Of a stretch of 64,000 nucleotides of DNA, positions 33,579-44,582 are shown piece by piece. Position numbers and translations under genes: made by a program. Every line of letters begins with the position of its first letter. The first letter of the stretch is position 1. Origin of the DNA: Plenodomus lindquistii (Eukaryota; Ascomycota; Dothideomycetes; Pleosporales; Leptosphaeriaceae); contig JANUWI010000001.1 in the NCBI GenBank assembly GCA_025504975.1, positions 3,224,001 to 3,288,000 of the forward strand, given 5' to 3'. The notes under the pieces are model-generated. The model worked only from the letters and a program-made list of their open reading frames with translations, was not told the origin of the DNA and did no database searches.

Positions 33579-36216
33579 ATGGCGATCCAGAAGAAGGTGC
33601 GCATTCACGGCGCGATACAAATGTGACGGTGACTAACCAGCTTTCAGCACGGAAAAGGTCGTCTCGACAAATGGTACAAGCTCGCAAAGGAAAAGGGCTA
33701 CCGTGCCCGTGCGGCCTTCAAGTTGATCCAGCTGAACAAAAAATACAACTTCCTCGAGAAGAGCAAAGTCTTGATTGATCTTTGCGCCGCGCCTGGCTCA
33801 TGGTGTCAGGTTGCTTCCGAGGTGCGCATCTCATCTAGCATTCAACCACTTCGAGTCGCCATGCTCACAGTGCTTGCAGGTCATGCCCGCGGGCTCCCTC
33901 ATCGTCGGTGTCGATCTCGCCCCAATCAAGGCCATCCCACGCTGCATCACCTTCCAGAGCGACATTACCACAGACAAGTGCAGAGCGACGCTGCGATCAC
34001 ACCTCAAGCATCTCAAGGCCGACGCTGTCCTTCACGACGGTGCGCCCAATGTCGGTACCGCCTGGGTGCAGGATGCCTTCTCGCAGGCTGAGCTCGTGCT
34101 TCAATCCATGAAGCTGGCTACTGAATTCCTGGCCGAGGGCGGAACTTTCGTCACCAAGATCTTCCGCTCCAAGGACTACAACTCGCTGCTCTGGGTCTTC
34201 AACCAGCTCTTCGCAAAGGTCGAGGCCACCAAGCCCCCATCCAGTCGAAATGTCTCCGCCGAAATCTTCGTCGTTTGCCGCGGTTACAAGGCTCCAAAGA
34301 ACCTCGACCCCAAATTCTTGGACCCTCGCAGCGTCTTCGCCGAACTCGCAGATGCCGTTCCCAACAATGAGGCCAAGGTCTTCAACCCCGAGAAGAAGAA
34401 GCGCAAGCGTGACGGTTACGAGGAGGGCGACTGGACACAATTCAAGGAAGTCCCCGTGTCAGAGTTCATCCAGACAACAGACCCCATTGCCATGTTAGGC
34501 AGCCTGAATAAGCTCAGCTTCGAGCAGAAACCCAATGGCGATATCGCAGTCGCAACCATCGATAAGCTTCCCGAGACAACCAAGGAAATCAGAGACTGCT
34601 GCGCGGATCTCAAAGTCTTGGGTCGCGCCGACTTCAAGCGCCTTCTTCGCTGGCGATTAAGGGTGCGGGATATTTTTGGGTTCTCCACTAAGAAGAAGGA
34701 AGAGGAGGAGAAGGCCAAGGAAGCTGAAGCCAAAGAGGGCGATGAGGTTGCAGAGATCGAGGACATGGACGAAGAGATGCAGATTCAGGAAGAGCTGGAG
34801 CGACTGAAGGAGAAGGATTCCAAGTCGAGGAAGAAGCAGCGACGTATCGAGAACGAGCGAAAGCAAAAGGAGATTGTCCGTATGCAGATGAACATGGCCA
34901 CCCCTTTCGAAATCGGTCTGGAGCAAGCTGGACCGACTGGTGATGAGGGCATGTTCGCCCTGAAAGCTGTCGACAAGGCTGGCGCACTATCAAGAATTGC
35001 AAGGGGCAAGATGGGTCAGATTGTCGAGCGCGAGAAGCCCGACGAGTCCAGCGAAGAGGACGAGTTCACAGACGACGAAGAAGACGCTTTGGAGCGAGAT
35101 CTCGACGCCATGTATGGTGACTACGTTGAGCAAAGATCGGCTCGCGATGCGAAATACCGTGCCAAGCGAGCAAGAGGAGAAGACGAGGACGGCGAGTGGA
35201 ATGGTTTTTCAGACAATGACAAAGAAGTCAGCGATGACGAGGAGCTTGTTCAAGATGCGGACAGCGACTGGAGTAGTGACGATGAGGACGGGCCAAAGAC
35301 CTTGATCACAAGCCTCGATAACGAAGACCAGACGAAGAGAGGCCTGACCAAGCGTGCTGCGCGATTCTTCGACCAGGATATCTTCAAAGGCATCGATGGT
35401 TTGGAAGGACTAGACGATTTGGAGGAAGACGATGATAGTGGCATCGACGTGGAAGACGATGTTGAGATGAAGGATGAGACTACGCCTGCCCCAGCGCAAG
35501 ACCTCCCCGTCCGCACCACCAAAAAATCCGTAACGATCCAAGCCCGCGCCGACGCCGCCGACGACTCCTCAGACGACGAAGACAAGATTGAAGAAGTCAA
35601 ACGCGACGAAACCCAATGGGAGCAGGACTCGATGCCCATGAAGAACGGCCGACCCGACATCGACATCATCACCGCCGAAGCCATGACCCTCGCCCACCAA
35701 ATGGCAACCGGCCAAAAAACCAAACACGACCTCCTCGACGACTCCTTCAACCGCTACTCCCTCCGCGACGTCGACGGCCTCCCAGACTGGTTCCTCGACG
35801 ACGAAAACCGCCACTCCAAACTCCAACGCCCCACCACCGCCGCAGCCGCCGCCGCCATCAAAGAAAAACTCCGTGCCCTCAACGCCCGCCCCATCAAAAA
35901 GGTTCGCGAGGCCCAAGCACGCAAGAAGTTCAAGGCGGCACAGCGCATGGAGAAACTCAAGAAGAAATCTGCGCTGCTGGCGGACGAGGAGGGCATGACG
36001 GAGAAGGAAAAAGCACAGAGTATTGCGCGCTTGATGAGTCGTGCGGCGAAGAAGAAGCCAAAGCAAAAAGTCAGTGTTATTGTGGCGAGAGGAGGTAACA
36101 AGGGGATTAAGAATAGGCCCAAGGGCACCAAGGGCAAGTATAAGATGGTGGATGCGAGGTTGAAGAAGGACGTTAGGGGTGAGAAGAGGGCGGCCAAGAG
36201 GAATAAGAAGAGGTAG
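33579..36216 (+). CDS. spb1: Spb1 rRNA 2'-O-methyltransferase
   Basis: Exons 33579..33596 (18 nt, MAIQKK), 33648..33821 and 33880..36216; 842 residues, the same as yeast Spb1 (841). The N-terminal FtsJ domain carries the K-D-K-E tetrad in RARAAFKLIQLNKKY, VLHDGAPNVG, VTKIFRSKD and SAEIFVVCRGY, and the AdoMet loop DLCAAPGSWCQV. The middle and C-terminal parts are highly charged, with acidic runs and a Lys-rich tail ending KRNKKR, the Spb1_C region that contacts pre-60S particles. Spb1 methylates 25S rRNA in the peptidyl-transferase A loop and drives nucleolar 60S maturation. Splicing of the tiny first exon gives the conserved MAIQKKHGKGRLDKWYKLAK. Confidence 0.97.
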
Positions 36217-36556
36217 ATTTTGCAATACAGAGAGAGGGTTTAGTAGTGTGGATTGATTGCATGGTCGTAGTTGGCAATCCCGAATGAAAATCTCTGGGAC
36301 ACTTTCAATTGAAAAAAAAAATAAAGATCTTCTCATTCTCCAGATATTCATCAGAACGTCCTGTGAACATTGAAGCTGGGCCCCCCCCTGTGTATACGTC
36401 CCCTCTATCCTCCCCTAAAGAATTAAAAAATTTAACATCAACCCGAACATCGAATTATTCATTCATTCATACATACCCATAGACCATGACAAAACAGCCA
36501 AGCCATCTCTCCTCCCCACCCACACCCACCACTCAACGTGAAAAAAAAAATCACAG
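36217..36556. other. spb1 3' flank
   Basis: Contains short A-runs and CATT repeats; no gene. Confidence 0.5.
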
Positions 36557-36655
36557 CTCCCCCGGGAAGGCTCGAACTTCCAACCTCTCGATATCGCTAC
36601 AAAGATAAGACATCGTGTAACAGTCGAACGCGCTAGCCAATTGCGCCACGGAGGA
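36557..36655 (-). tRNA. tRNA-Asn (GTT) with a 25-nt intron
   Basis: Read on the minus strand, the 5' acceptor TCCTCCG pairs with CGGGGGA, followed by discriminator G, as expected for Asn. The D arm has a GCGC/GCGC stem. The anticodon stem TTCGA/TCGAG encloses a loop CTGTTA-A with anticodon GTT. A 25-nt intron (CACGATGTC...GCGAT) sits after base 37, the canonical position. The T arm is GGAAG-TTCGAGC-CTTCC. The mature length is 74 nt. It lies between spb1 and the BRCT gene. Confidence 0.95.
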
Positions 36656-37122
36656 TGTGATGAGCTGGAATAGCTCGTGGGCATTTGACACGTGATTTGA
36701 AAGTTTGGTATTTACACAGTATCTATACGCAGATATGTGCGTGTAGTTCTTGTAAAGGCCAGCATCTCAACGGGTTCCCTACTGTGTGGACGGACGGGGA
36801 TGAGGGATTTGGATGGGTGTATGTGGGGTCGGGTCTGGTCTGGTTGATATTGTCATTTGTGGGTCTATTCGGCTAAAATGCTTTGTCGGTGAGGCTGCGA
36901 ACAGCGGCGAAGGGAGAAACGTGGAGTGTACGAGGATACTACGTTTATACGTTGTACATTACTGTGATATGTCATGGTGTGTCGATTGGCTCCAGCCAGT
37001 ACGCTTGTAAACTGTGCGCCTCCCGCTATGCATATGAGTATAAATCATGAAATCGATCTTTGCCTGCAGTCATCTCCCCGGACCTAGAGAACGACATAAT
37101 GGCGCCTTGCTGCTCCGAGATA
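36656..37122. other. Intergenic upstream of tRNA-Asn and downstream of the BRCT gene
   Basis: No ORF or repeat is supported. Confidence 0.5.
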
Positions 37123-39081
37123 TCACTTGCTCTTCTGTCGCTTATTCTTCGTTTTCTCTTTGGGCGCAGTATCGACCTCAATCTTGAATTCCGCGCTGTC
37201 AAGATCCAATACCCCGCGTAGGATACTCTGCGGAATGAGATCCTTGTAGTAGCATGTAACGCCATCCTGCAACAGTTTTTCAAGCTCTGCGTCGCCATCG
37301 TTTATCGCAATGACAATGCTCATACCATCTTTACTCAACCTCGCAGTCGATGCAATGGTCTTCTTTGCTCCAGCCGCTTTGCAAACAGTCTCAATCTCCG
37401 TAAATGCGCCATATGTGTCCTTGACAGCCTTGGTGAAGTGAATAGTGTAGCCTTCGAATGGCGTCTGTGGGCGCCCAATGACACGGTCAAGCTGAATGTC
37501 CCATTCCTTCTCTTGCTTGGGAGCTGACGGTATGTATGCGTTAGTGTCAAGGAAATGCCCGGCTTTGGCAGAGTCCATGAGCCACTTGTCAGTCACAATT
37601 GGAATACCCCGGGCAATCGAGAGAAGTAGTTTCGGAGTTTTTGCAAGCTCGCCATCTCTTATACTGCAAGTATTCAGCAATTATCGGCGGCTGAAGATTG
37701 AATATTGCACCTACCAGAGGACGTTGAACGGCTCCTCAGCTGACTCGACAAATGACCCGCCTTGCTTTTTGAGAAACTTGACGGCATGATTGGCCTTCCC
37801 AATACTTGATTTGCTTACAGCTACTTGGGGTATAGGGCCGCCGTAAGATCTGCTGTCAGCCACCGCGGTAGTAGATCGCTGCGAACTTCTTTGCGACCTC
37901 GATGGAGCCTCAACTGGTGCTTGGTCAATCTCGGACTTACGCTTCCTCCCCTTTGCAACAACGACAGGTCGGGGCTCCTTGGGCACGTGGACGTCGATTG
38001 CGCTCATACGACTGTCTTGAGTATCGTCTTGGTCCTCGGCGTCTCGTTTCGTTCGCTTGTTTGATTGAACCTCGTCAGCCTGTCCTCGTTCAAGGTCGTT
38101 GTCGTTTGGAGTAGGACTTCTACGTTTTCGGGACAATCTTTGCGGAATTCGCACCCGTGGAGAAGTCCTAGCCGGGGACAGTACCGCATCAGTGGCTGAT
38201 TTTATGGCGAGAACAGGCTCAGTGGTGTTCTCGAGCTGACCAATGATCGTGACAGATTGCGCGTCTCCAGATTGCGCGGTTCTGGTGTGCGCTGTGGAGT
38301 ATGTATCCGCGTCTTCTTCGTCCTCTACGGAGTCCGCAACAGCTGATGAGTCTGCGTGACCAAGTGAGATTGTCTCATCTTGTTTAGTTGCCATGGTTTT
38401 AGAAAACTCTGTCACCCCAACGACTCTGTCTGCGGTGGGCGTTTCTTGCACAATAACTGATCTTTGATGTGAAAGGTGAGGGGTTGGCGTAGCTTTGGGC
38501 TGATGTGCTACGGTCGCAATCTCTGTCGCTTCATTCAGACCCTCGTCATCTGTTTCCTCTTCAGGACTTGCAGCATTACCAATAGAGGTTGGCTCCGTCG
38601 TGACCTTCATCTCTGCAGCCGAGGAGTTTACTTGCACCTCTGATGCTGTCCACTTGCACACAACGCTAGACGCAGACTTTGGGAAGCGTATCACATCGTC
38701 ATGTCGCAGGATAAGGATTTCTGATCGCTCTTCCGACCGAGGGCTCAACTCGTACTTTGCAACGTCCGTACTCTCGCACGCCAAGGTACCCATTTCCGCG
38801 TGTGAGTGGTCGGGGATGATGGTCAGTGTCTCACAGACGGCTTCGAGTTTCAAACCCCATGGGCCGACAGCTATCACGATTAGCACACACTATCAATCAA
38901 AGCGCGTGACCTTGGACCCACTGATGCGACCCAATTCTGTCTGCATACCAGGCAACAAATTAGGGACATGAACGATTCCAACAGTGGATTTGTACAAGAC
39001 AATGTGAACGCAGCCATCTTTCTGAAGATTGACTGGTGTCGAGCCTGCTGCATCCTCGTTCAACGCAGTCACCGTCCACAT
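37123..39081 (-). CDS. Tandem-BRCT protein, possibly an Mdb1/MDC1-like DNA-damage mediator
   Basis: Exons 39081..38949, 38870..37715 and 37663..37123 give 609 residues. The C terminus carries two BRCT repeats: AVKFLKKQGGSFVESAEEPF, LCIRDGELAKTPKLLLSIAR, GIPIVTDKWLMDSAKAGHFL, then a second unit FEGYTIHFTKAVKDTYGAF ending in a basic KEKTKNKRQKSK tail. The second intron lies inside BRCT1 and its splice rebuilds NVLCIRDGELAKT. The N-terminal 110 residues (MWTVTALNEDAAG, ILILRHDDVIRFP) are beta-rich and could be a divergent FHA domain. A Ser/Thr/Glu-rich linker with nuclear-localisation-like RKRRSP and KGRKRK lies between. FHA, linker and terminal BRCT pair at about 610 residues resembles fission-yeast Mdb1, but this is inference. 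The BRCT pair is firm. Confidence 0.75.
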
Positions 39082-40019
39082 GGTTGTGATCAGGAATAGA
39101 CGCGTCGTGGTAGAAATTATCTTGAACGCGCTGTCACGAGAAGCATGGTGAGGCGCTAAACGATGACGTGCAGCAACAACCCAGAAGGTAAACACCTCGC
39201 TAGTCTGCTTTGGGACGCATAAAACCCTGGGTCCTTGTCGCGCCTTCCCCTCTGTAAGTCTGCCAGCAACAGCTGGCCATAATCACGGTCTGACCATGTG
39301 AACCTTCACACGCATGCTTCATCACATTGCTACAAGAACGTCCCCGTCCACTCATTATCGTACTGCCGGTCGTGTGGGCGGTTGAGCAAAGGGTCTCGGA
39401 GCCTGGACTCCAGGAGCCGAAGAACAATAGTAAGGATACCACGCTAAACCATCACACTCACACATGGACATGCAAACGGCACATCCGACAAGTCTCGACG
39501 ATGAGATTGAGTCACTTTGTGGAAGGCGACAATCGCACAGACGACTCACAGCGGCGAGCCATTCTTTAGTGTCACGCCTTGTGCCCACTTCGACCCGAGA
39601 CCAGAAGCAACGGAGGTGAAGAGGCAAGAGACAATAGTAAGGATTTTGTGTGTCTCAGTAGATGAGTTTTCGACGTTTGTGAAGACGATTGCATTAGATT
39701 CTACCAGCTATTGTTGAAGGGCGACATTGTTCGGCTTCTGGGACGGTATATTGTTCTTCTTACGCAAGCCGAATGTTGTGACATTACTTCTGTTTTTCCT
39801 TTATCACTTCGCTCTTGTTAATCTCCCGACTTCTCACAATCTCTTGTACTGCTGGTCTCGAACCTGTACGGCACCTTCCTCCGCGACTATCGCAACTGTC
39901 TCTTTCCAAATCCACCAAAGGCCGCCTCTAGCCCTGTCCAGCCCAATCTTCGACCAGAAACGACCCAAAACAGCTCGACATACAGCTGGCCTCAACGCAA
40001 CCTTGACACCCTACAAACC
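39082..40019. other. Divergent region, BRCT gene / ste2
   Basis: About 940 bp with no supported gene. Pyrimidine-rich sequence before the ste2 ATG (about 39780-39850) may be its core promoter. Confidence 0.45.
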
Positions 40020-41191
40020 ATGTCTTTACCGGATGATCTCTGGAATCAGGAAGTCACCCTCGTCTTTGAGAACAGTACCGTACGCAACTTCAATTTGAAC
40101 CGGTTCGCAGAGCAGCAAGTCTACCTTGTTCAATTCGGAATCAATTTCGGTGCGCAATTCGGAGCAACTGCGATCCTTCTCTTGGTCCTCCTCTTCTTGA
40201 CAAAGGCTTCGAAGCGGAGGTCGTATATCTTCGTCATCAACGGCTTATGTCTGTTTGTCAATGCTATCCGCTGCCTACTGATGGCCTGCTTGTTGACCAG
40301 TAGCTGGCATCATCCATACAGCCAACTCACCGGCAACTTCCGCCTTGTCTCAAGCTCGACCATCGCCACTACGATCGTCACCGTACTACTGACCATCTTG
40401 CTCACTTTCCTGGTCTTCTTGTCGCTCAGTCTTCAGGTGTGGGTCGTGTGCGTTACAACGAGCCCGGCCCGACGAGCTGTTGTCATGGGTTTGACAACAG
40501 TCGCAGGCTGCTTCGCCTTCGGTTACAGGGTCGCTCAAGCTGTCTTCAACATCAAGTCATATCTCACACAAACCGCACTGGGCTCCAATGAACATCTTGT
40601 TAGGGATTGCTACATCGTCCAGGTGATAGCCATTTGGGTGTACAGCTCTGTCTTCACGTACAAGCTAGGATACGCAATGTTCCAGCGACGTCGCCTCAAC
40701 ATGCCACAGTTTGGGCCAATGCAGGTTGTCTTCATCATGGGCTGTCAGACTATGATAGTCCCAGGTACGTTGCTTGCTTGTCACTTCCTGCTCTCACTAA
40801 CATGTCTCTAGCAATCATAACCAGCATGCAATTCGTTCCCAACGCTTTTGAGCTTGGAAGCTCGGTCTTGACCATCGTCAGTGTCTTCCTCCCACTCTCC
40901 GCAATTTGGGCTGGCATAGACCACGACTCTGGCGTTGCTAGCAGAGGTCCTGACGCCCACCACCGTCTGTTTGCGAGCGAGTTCTACAACTCTACTGCCC
41001 AAAGCATTGGCACTAGCAGCAGCAGCACTGCTTTCGACAAGAGCCGACAGCTCAGCGTTTTTACCATCTCGAAGGGCAAGGACAAGGACATTGAAAGCAT
41101 GAGCATAGCCCCAGGTTCTCGCAAGGCGAGCTATATCCAAGATGATCGTGACTATGGCATTTCACCAAAAGATGCTTCACACCCACTATGA
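40020..41191 (+). CDS. ste2: Ste2-like (alpha-factor type) pheromone receptor, 7-TM GPCR
   Basis: Exons 40020..40764 and 40812..41191; 374 residues. Seven hydrophobic helices are visible: FGINFGAQFGATAILLLVLL, YIFVINGLCLFVNAIRCLLM, IATTIVTVLLTILLTFLVFL, VMGLTTVAGCFAFGYRVAQA, a helix around IVQVIAIWVYSSVFTYKLGY, then MQVVFIMGCQTMIVPAIITS (interrupted by the intron, with the conserved Pro of TM6) and LGSSVLTIVSVFLPLSAIWA. The extracellular head has an NST glycosylation site. The cytoplasmic tail is Ser-rich, fit for phosphorylation and desensitisation. It senses the peptide pheromone of the opposite mating type and signals through a G protein at the plasma membrane; in many fungi it also guides chemotropic growth. 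Confidence 0.93.
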
Positions 41192-41746
41192 TATCAATCG
41201 CCTGTCTCAATACAGTCGAAGGGATTCATTGTCTGCGTCGGGATGCGCTTATCTGGGTGTTTACGCGTGTGGTCCGCACAGTAAACGTTTGCCGCCTGGT
41301 AGCGGAGTCGTTGAAACGTAGGGGAAGCAGATCGTGCGTCCACTAGAGGTTTCACTGACTATGTGCGAATTCTGACCTTCTTTACGACACATGTGTGGCT
41401 TCATCTATAGCCACCTTTGGCTCTTTTGTTTGCCAAATCTATAGCCGTCTAATCAGGTTTGACAAATGTGCAAATGTATTTATTTCTTGAAACTGATTCA
41501 TCGCCACGAGCAGACCGCACTACTGATCACAATGAATCACCCATTGAAATTTGATTGTTACCGTTGTAACTCTGTTCGTGACATGTTTGGACCAGAACTC
41601 GGGGCTAAAATCTAACAGACATCAGGTGAGTCAAGCGGTACTTGATGCAATGACTCCAGAATGCCAGATGACATACCTAGCCGAGTGCCCCACCTTCTCG
41701 ATAGGACGCACCCACTCATCTCAACTACACTGCCGTAACGTCGATT
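41192..41746. other. Intergenic, ste2 to HET gene
   Basis: No coding feature; A/T-rich parts around 41450-41560 probably include the HET promoter. Confidence 0.45.
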
Positions 41747-43498
41747 ATGCGGCTTATCAACACAAGAACTCTGGAGCTCCAATGGTTCAACGACAATGCC
41801 ATGCCAGAATATGCGATTCTTTCACACACCTGGGGCTCAGACGAAATCACCTACCAGGAACTAATATGGATCAACAGAGCCAGAGCGATGGCCACGCAGA
41901 CCCAGACTACGCTTGCTTCATCAACAGCATCATTCAGCAGCCAGGATGATCAGAGTGCAATCATGTTTGCCGCGATAGAGATGATGATTCGAGGCAACTC
42001 AACCTCCACTCTCGGGGGCACTGCTGAGGAGGATCTCATGAATCGAGCTGGGTACACCAAGATTGTCCATGCGGCTAGAGAGGCTCGCAATCTGGGCTTC
42101 AAACACATTTGGTGCGATGTGTGTTGCATTGACAAGTCGTCCTCTGCTGAATTGCAGGAGGCCATAAATAGCATGTATAGGTGGTATCGGGATGCTGACG
42201 TGTGCATCGTATACCTCGAGGACGTTGCAAGACCTGATCGGAGTAACAACGCCTCAGCTTCTTCCATTGCCAAAGCAGCGTTTCAGTCCTGTCGATGGGC
42301 CACGCGTAACTGGACTCTTCAGGAACTGATTGCACCAGCAGTCTGTCGTTTCTACTTTCAAGACTGGACGCTGATGGGCGAGAAGGTTGAGTACTTAAAC
42401 GAGCTTTCAGAAGTGACCGGAATCCCCGTGTATGTTTTGGAAGATCGAAGATCCGTGAGTGAGGTATCTGTTGCGGAGAGGATGTCATGGGCGGCCCACC
42501 GTGAATCAACACGGCTAGAAGACACAGCGTACAGCTTGCTAGGTATATTCGACATCCACATGCCACTTCTCTACGGAGAAGGGGAGAAGGCTTTCCTGCG
42601 CCTGCAAGAAGAAATCCTCAAGACCACCGACGACTACTCACTGTTTGCCTGGTGTGCTACGACAACTCACCAATCAACCTATCGTGGCTTACTCGCACGA
42701 AGTCCTCTAGAGTTCCAGAATTGTCGCTCCATCGAACGAGAAGACGTAGTCTCCACATTGCCTATTGGATCTACGCCCATCGGGTTTCGCGTACAACTCG
42801 AATTCCTACCCGATCCTGAAGACAAGACCCGCGTACTTGCCATGCTCCGGGCCAGCAACTCTATGAGTCAACGCTTAGCAATTTACCTCAAGTGCCTGGA
42901 CGGCAGCATGCAGTATGCTCGAGTCGATGCTGGTACCCTAGTGCCCATCGACGACTGGCCGACCGGCCAACTAAAGACCATATACATGCGACAAAAACTC
43001 TCCATCCCCGCAAACTTCACAACGACAGAGTTCAAGAGCTTCCACGTCGTTCGCCGCATAGCTTCAACGCAACTACCGCCGGTCCGGATCATCAGTGCGC
43101 AGCCACGCGAACTGTGGGATGAAGCCACATACGAGCTTCGAATCCCAGATACAGCACCAGAGATGTTCGGAGCGCTGTTATTCCGTGTGCAGTCTCCACG
43201 TTACGCGCATTCGCTTATCCCCGTTGCCCTAGGCTACAACCGCTCAACTTGCCATTACTGGTGTAAAGCGATGACGGAGTTCTCGTCTTCTGTCGACGTT
43301 GGTGCTCCGGGGTCGTGGCTCAGCGCACTGAGAAGACGTGTTCCGCCGGAGATGTTTGACGCGTTACGAGGCGCCGATGTGAGACACGACGTCTTCATTG
43401 ATGGTGATCTGGGCATCAATGTCAGTATCAGAGCAGGCTTGTGCGGGGATGGTATTGTACTGCAGGTGCAGGTTGATGGGCTGGTGAAGTGGCAGTGA
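41747..43498 (+). CDS. HET-domain protein (heterokaryon-incompatibility type)
   Basis: Intronless, 583 residues. The N-terminal HET domain has its three blocks: PEYAILSHTWGSDEITYQEL, GFKHIWCDVCCIDKSSSAEL followed by MYRWYRDADVCIVYLEDV, and RNWTLQELIAPAVCRFY. The usual extension YSLLGIFDIHMPLLYGEGEK follows. The C-terminal 280 residues are a beta-rich region seen in many family members (LEFLPDPEDK, IYLKCLDGSMQYARV) without WD, NACHT or ankyrin repeats. HET proteins can trigger cell death when unlike hyphae fuse; the domain is TIR-like. An inserted Ser/Thr/Gln loop separates blocks 1 and 2. Whether this copy acts in incompatibility is unknown. Confidence 0.93.
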   Translation: MRLINTRTLELQWFNDNAMPEYAILSHTWGSDEITYQELIWINRARAMATQTQTTLASSTASFSSQDDQSAIMFAAIEMMIRGNSTSTLGGTAEEDLMNRAGYTKIVHAAREARNLGFKHIWCDVCCIDKSSSAELQEAINSMYRWYRDADVCIVYLEDVARPDRSNNASASSIAKAAFQSCRWATRNWTLQELIAPAVCRFYFQDWTLMGEKVEYLNELSEVTGIPVYVLEDRRSVSEVSVAERMSWAAHRESTRLEDTAYSLLGIFDIHMPLLYGEGEKAFLRLQEEILKTTDDYSLFAWCATTTHQSTYRGLLARSPLEFQNCRSIEREDVVSTLPIGSTPIGFRVQLEFLPDPEDKTRVLAMLRASNSMSQRLAIYLKCLDGSMQYARVDAGTLVPIDDWPTGQLKTIYMRQKLSIPANFTTTEFKSFHVVRRIASTQLPPVRIISAQPRELWDEATYELRIPDTAPEMFGALLFRVQSPRYAHSLIPVALGYNRSTCHYWCKAMTEFSSSVDVGAPGSWLSALRRRVPPEMFDALRGADVRHDVFIDGDLGINVSIRAGLCGDGIVLQVQVDGLVKWQ

Positions 43499-44582
43499 TG
43501 AAAGTAGTGGACGCTCTCAGCACGGCAAAGGGTACGACCCCTTGGGATGAGAGTTCATTGATATGACATCGATTGGGAGGGCCACAGAAACCGTCAATTG
43601 CGTCAACTTCTTTCAAATTATTCCCTCACTCTTCCGAAGAGCTATCTTGTCGGCTCGAGACTGAAAGTGCGGCTCCACGATAGTGATGCATGCTGTGAGG
43701 ATGGTCTGGGGTTACCCTTTGGTCAGGTTCCGTTATCCTGTCTCTGACTAGACGGGCTGAATTTGAGGATGAATGTCTGGCAGATGCGAGGCTATGTTAA
43801 GAGTCTTGCCACACGATCATTGCACATTGAAAGGCTTGGTGACATGGCGAAGTATTATGTTGTTTCGAAGCTATTGTCATAGCTTGAGTTTTCGGCTATT
43901 GCAAGTGTGTAGCGATGCAGTGATGGTTCCGGCGCGTCTAGAACGCGTATTTGCTTCCGGGGTCTACGCCAATTTTAGCGCGTACCGGTAACTTACGCCA
44001 CGATGTGAGATCCCGACATCGTGGTGGAAGTCGAGTCGCTTCTTCGATTCATCGTGCAGCCGAATAACACTACACCCAACGTAACGTCAGGTCTCCCACG
44101 GCATAGCCATACATCCCTCGAAGAATGCCGCGGCTCAAACTGCACCGGGCCCAACGCCTCATGCCAATAGGGCTAGACTGATGTTTGTGCAATGCTGGGG
44201 AAACTATGGATGGCTGCTCGGGGATAGTAAATCCCCGCAGTCCGAGAGGAGCTACATTTAACCTGGTGACGGCTGCGTGTCGAGCCCAGGTTTGTATCTT
44301 GTACATCCTCACAATCATCCAATTTTGAGTAGGTGAGTGCAGCTCCGTAAGTAAGAGAAGATTGCTCATGTAAGTCAGACATACACCAGACGCAACTCCC
44401 GCTTTGAGTGCGTCCTATAGACCACGCTGTCTCCATCAACGACTGTAAGGGTCACCCGTTTCTCGTAGACAAGACCGAATCTGTTGGAGCCAATAGCTGC
44501 ATCACAGTCATCAGCGCTATTGGACTTCTAACCGTCCTTTGCATTTTGCGAGCAACGACACCCACATCCACAAACCGCAATC
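43499..44582. other. Intergenic, HET gene to CoA-ligase gene
   Basis: About 1.1 kb without a supported gene; it holds the ligase promoter. Confidence 0.45.

Noticed and set aside
35569..36351. 260-codon minus-strand frame opposite the spb1 3' end
   Set aside because: Shadow of the charged Lys/Glu-rich spb1 tail; composition is the complement of that bias.
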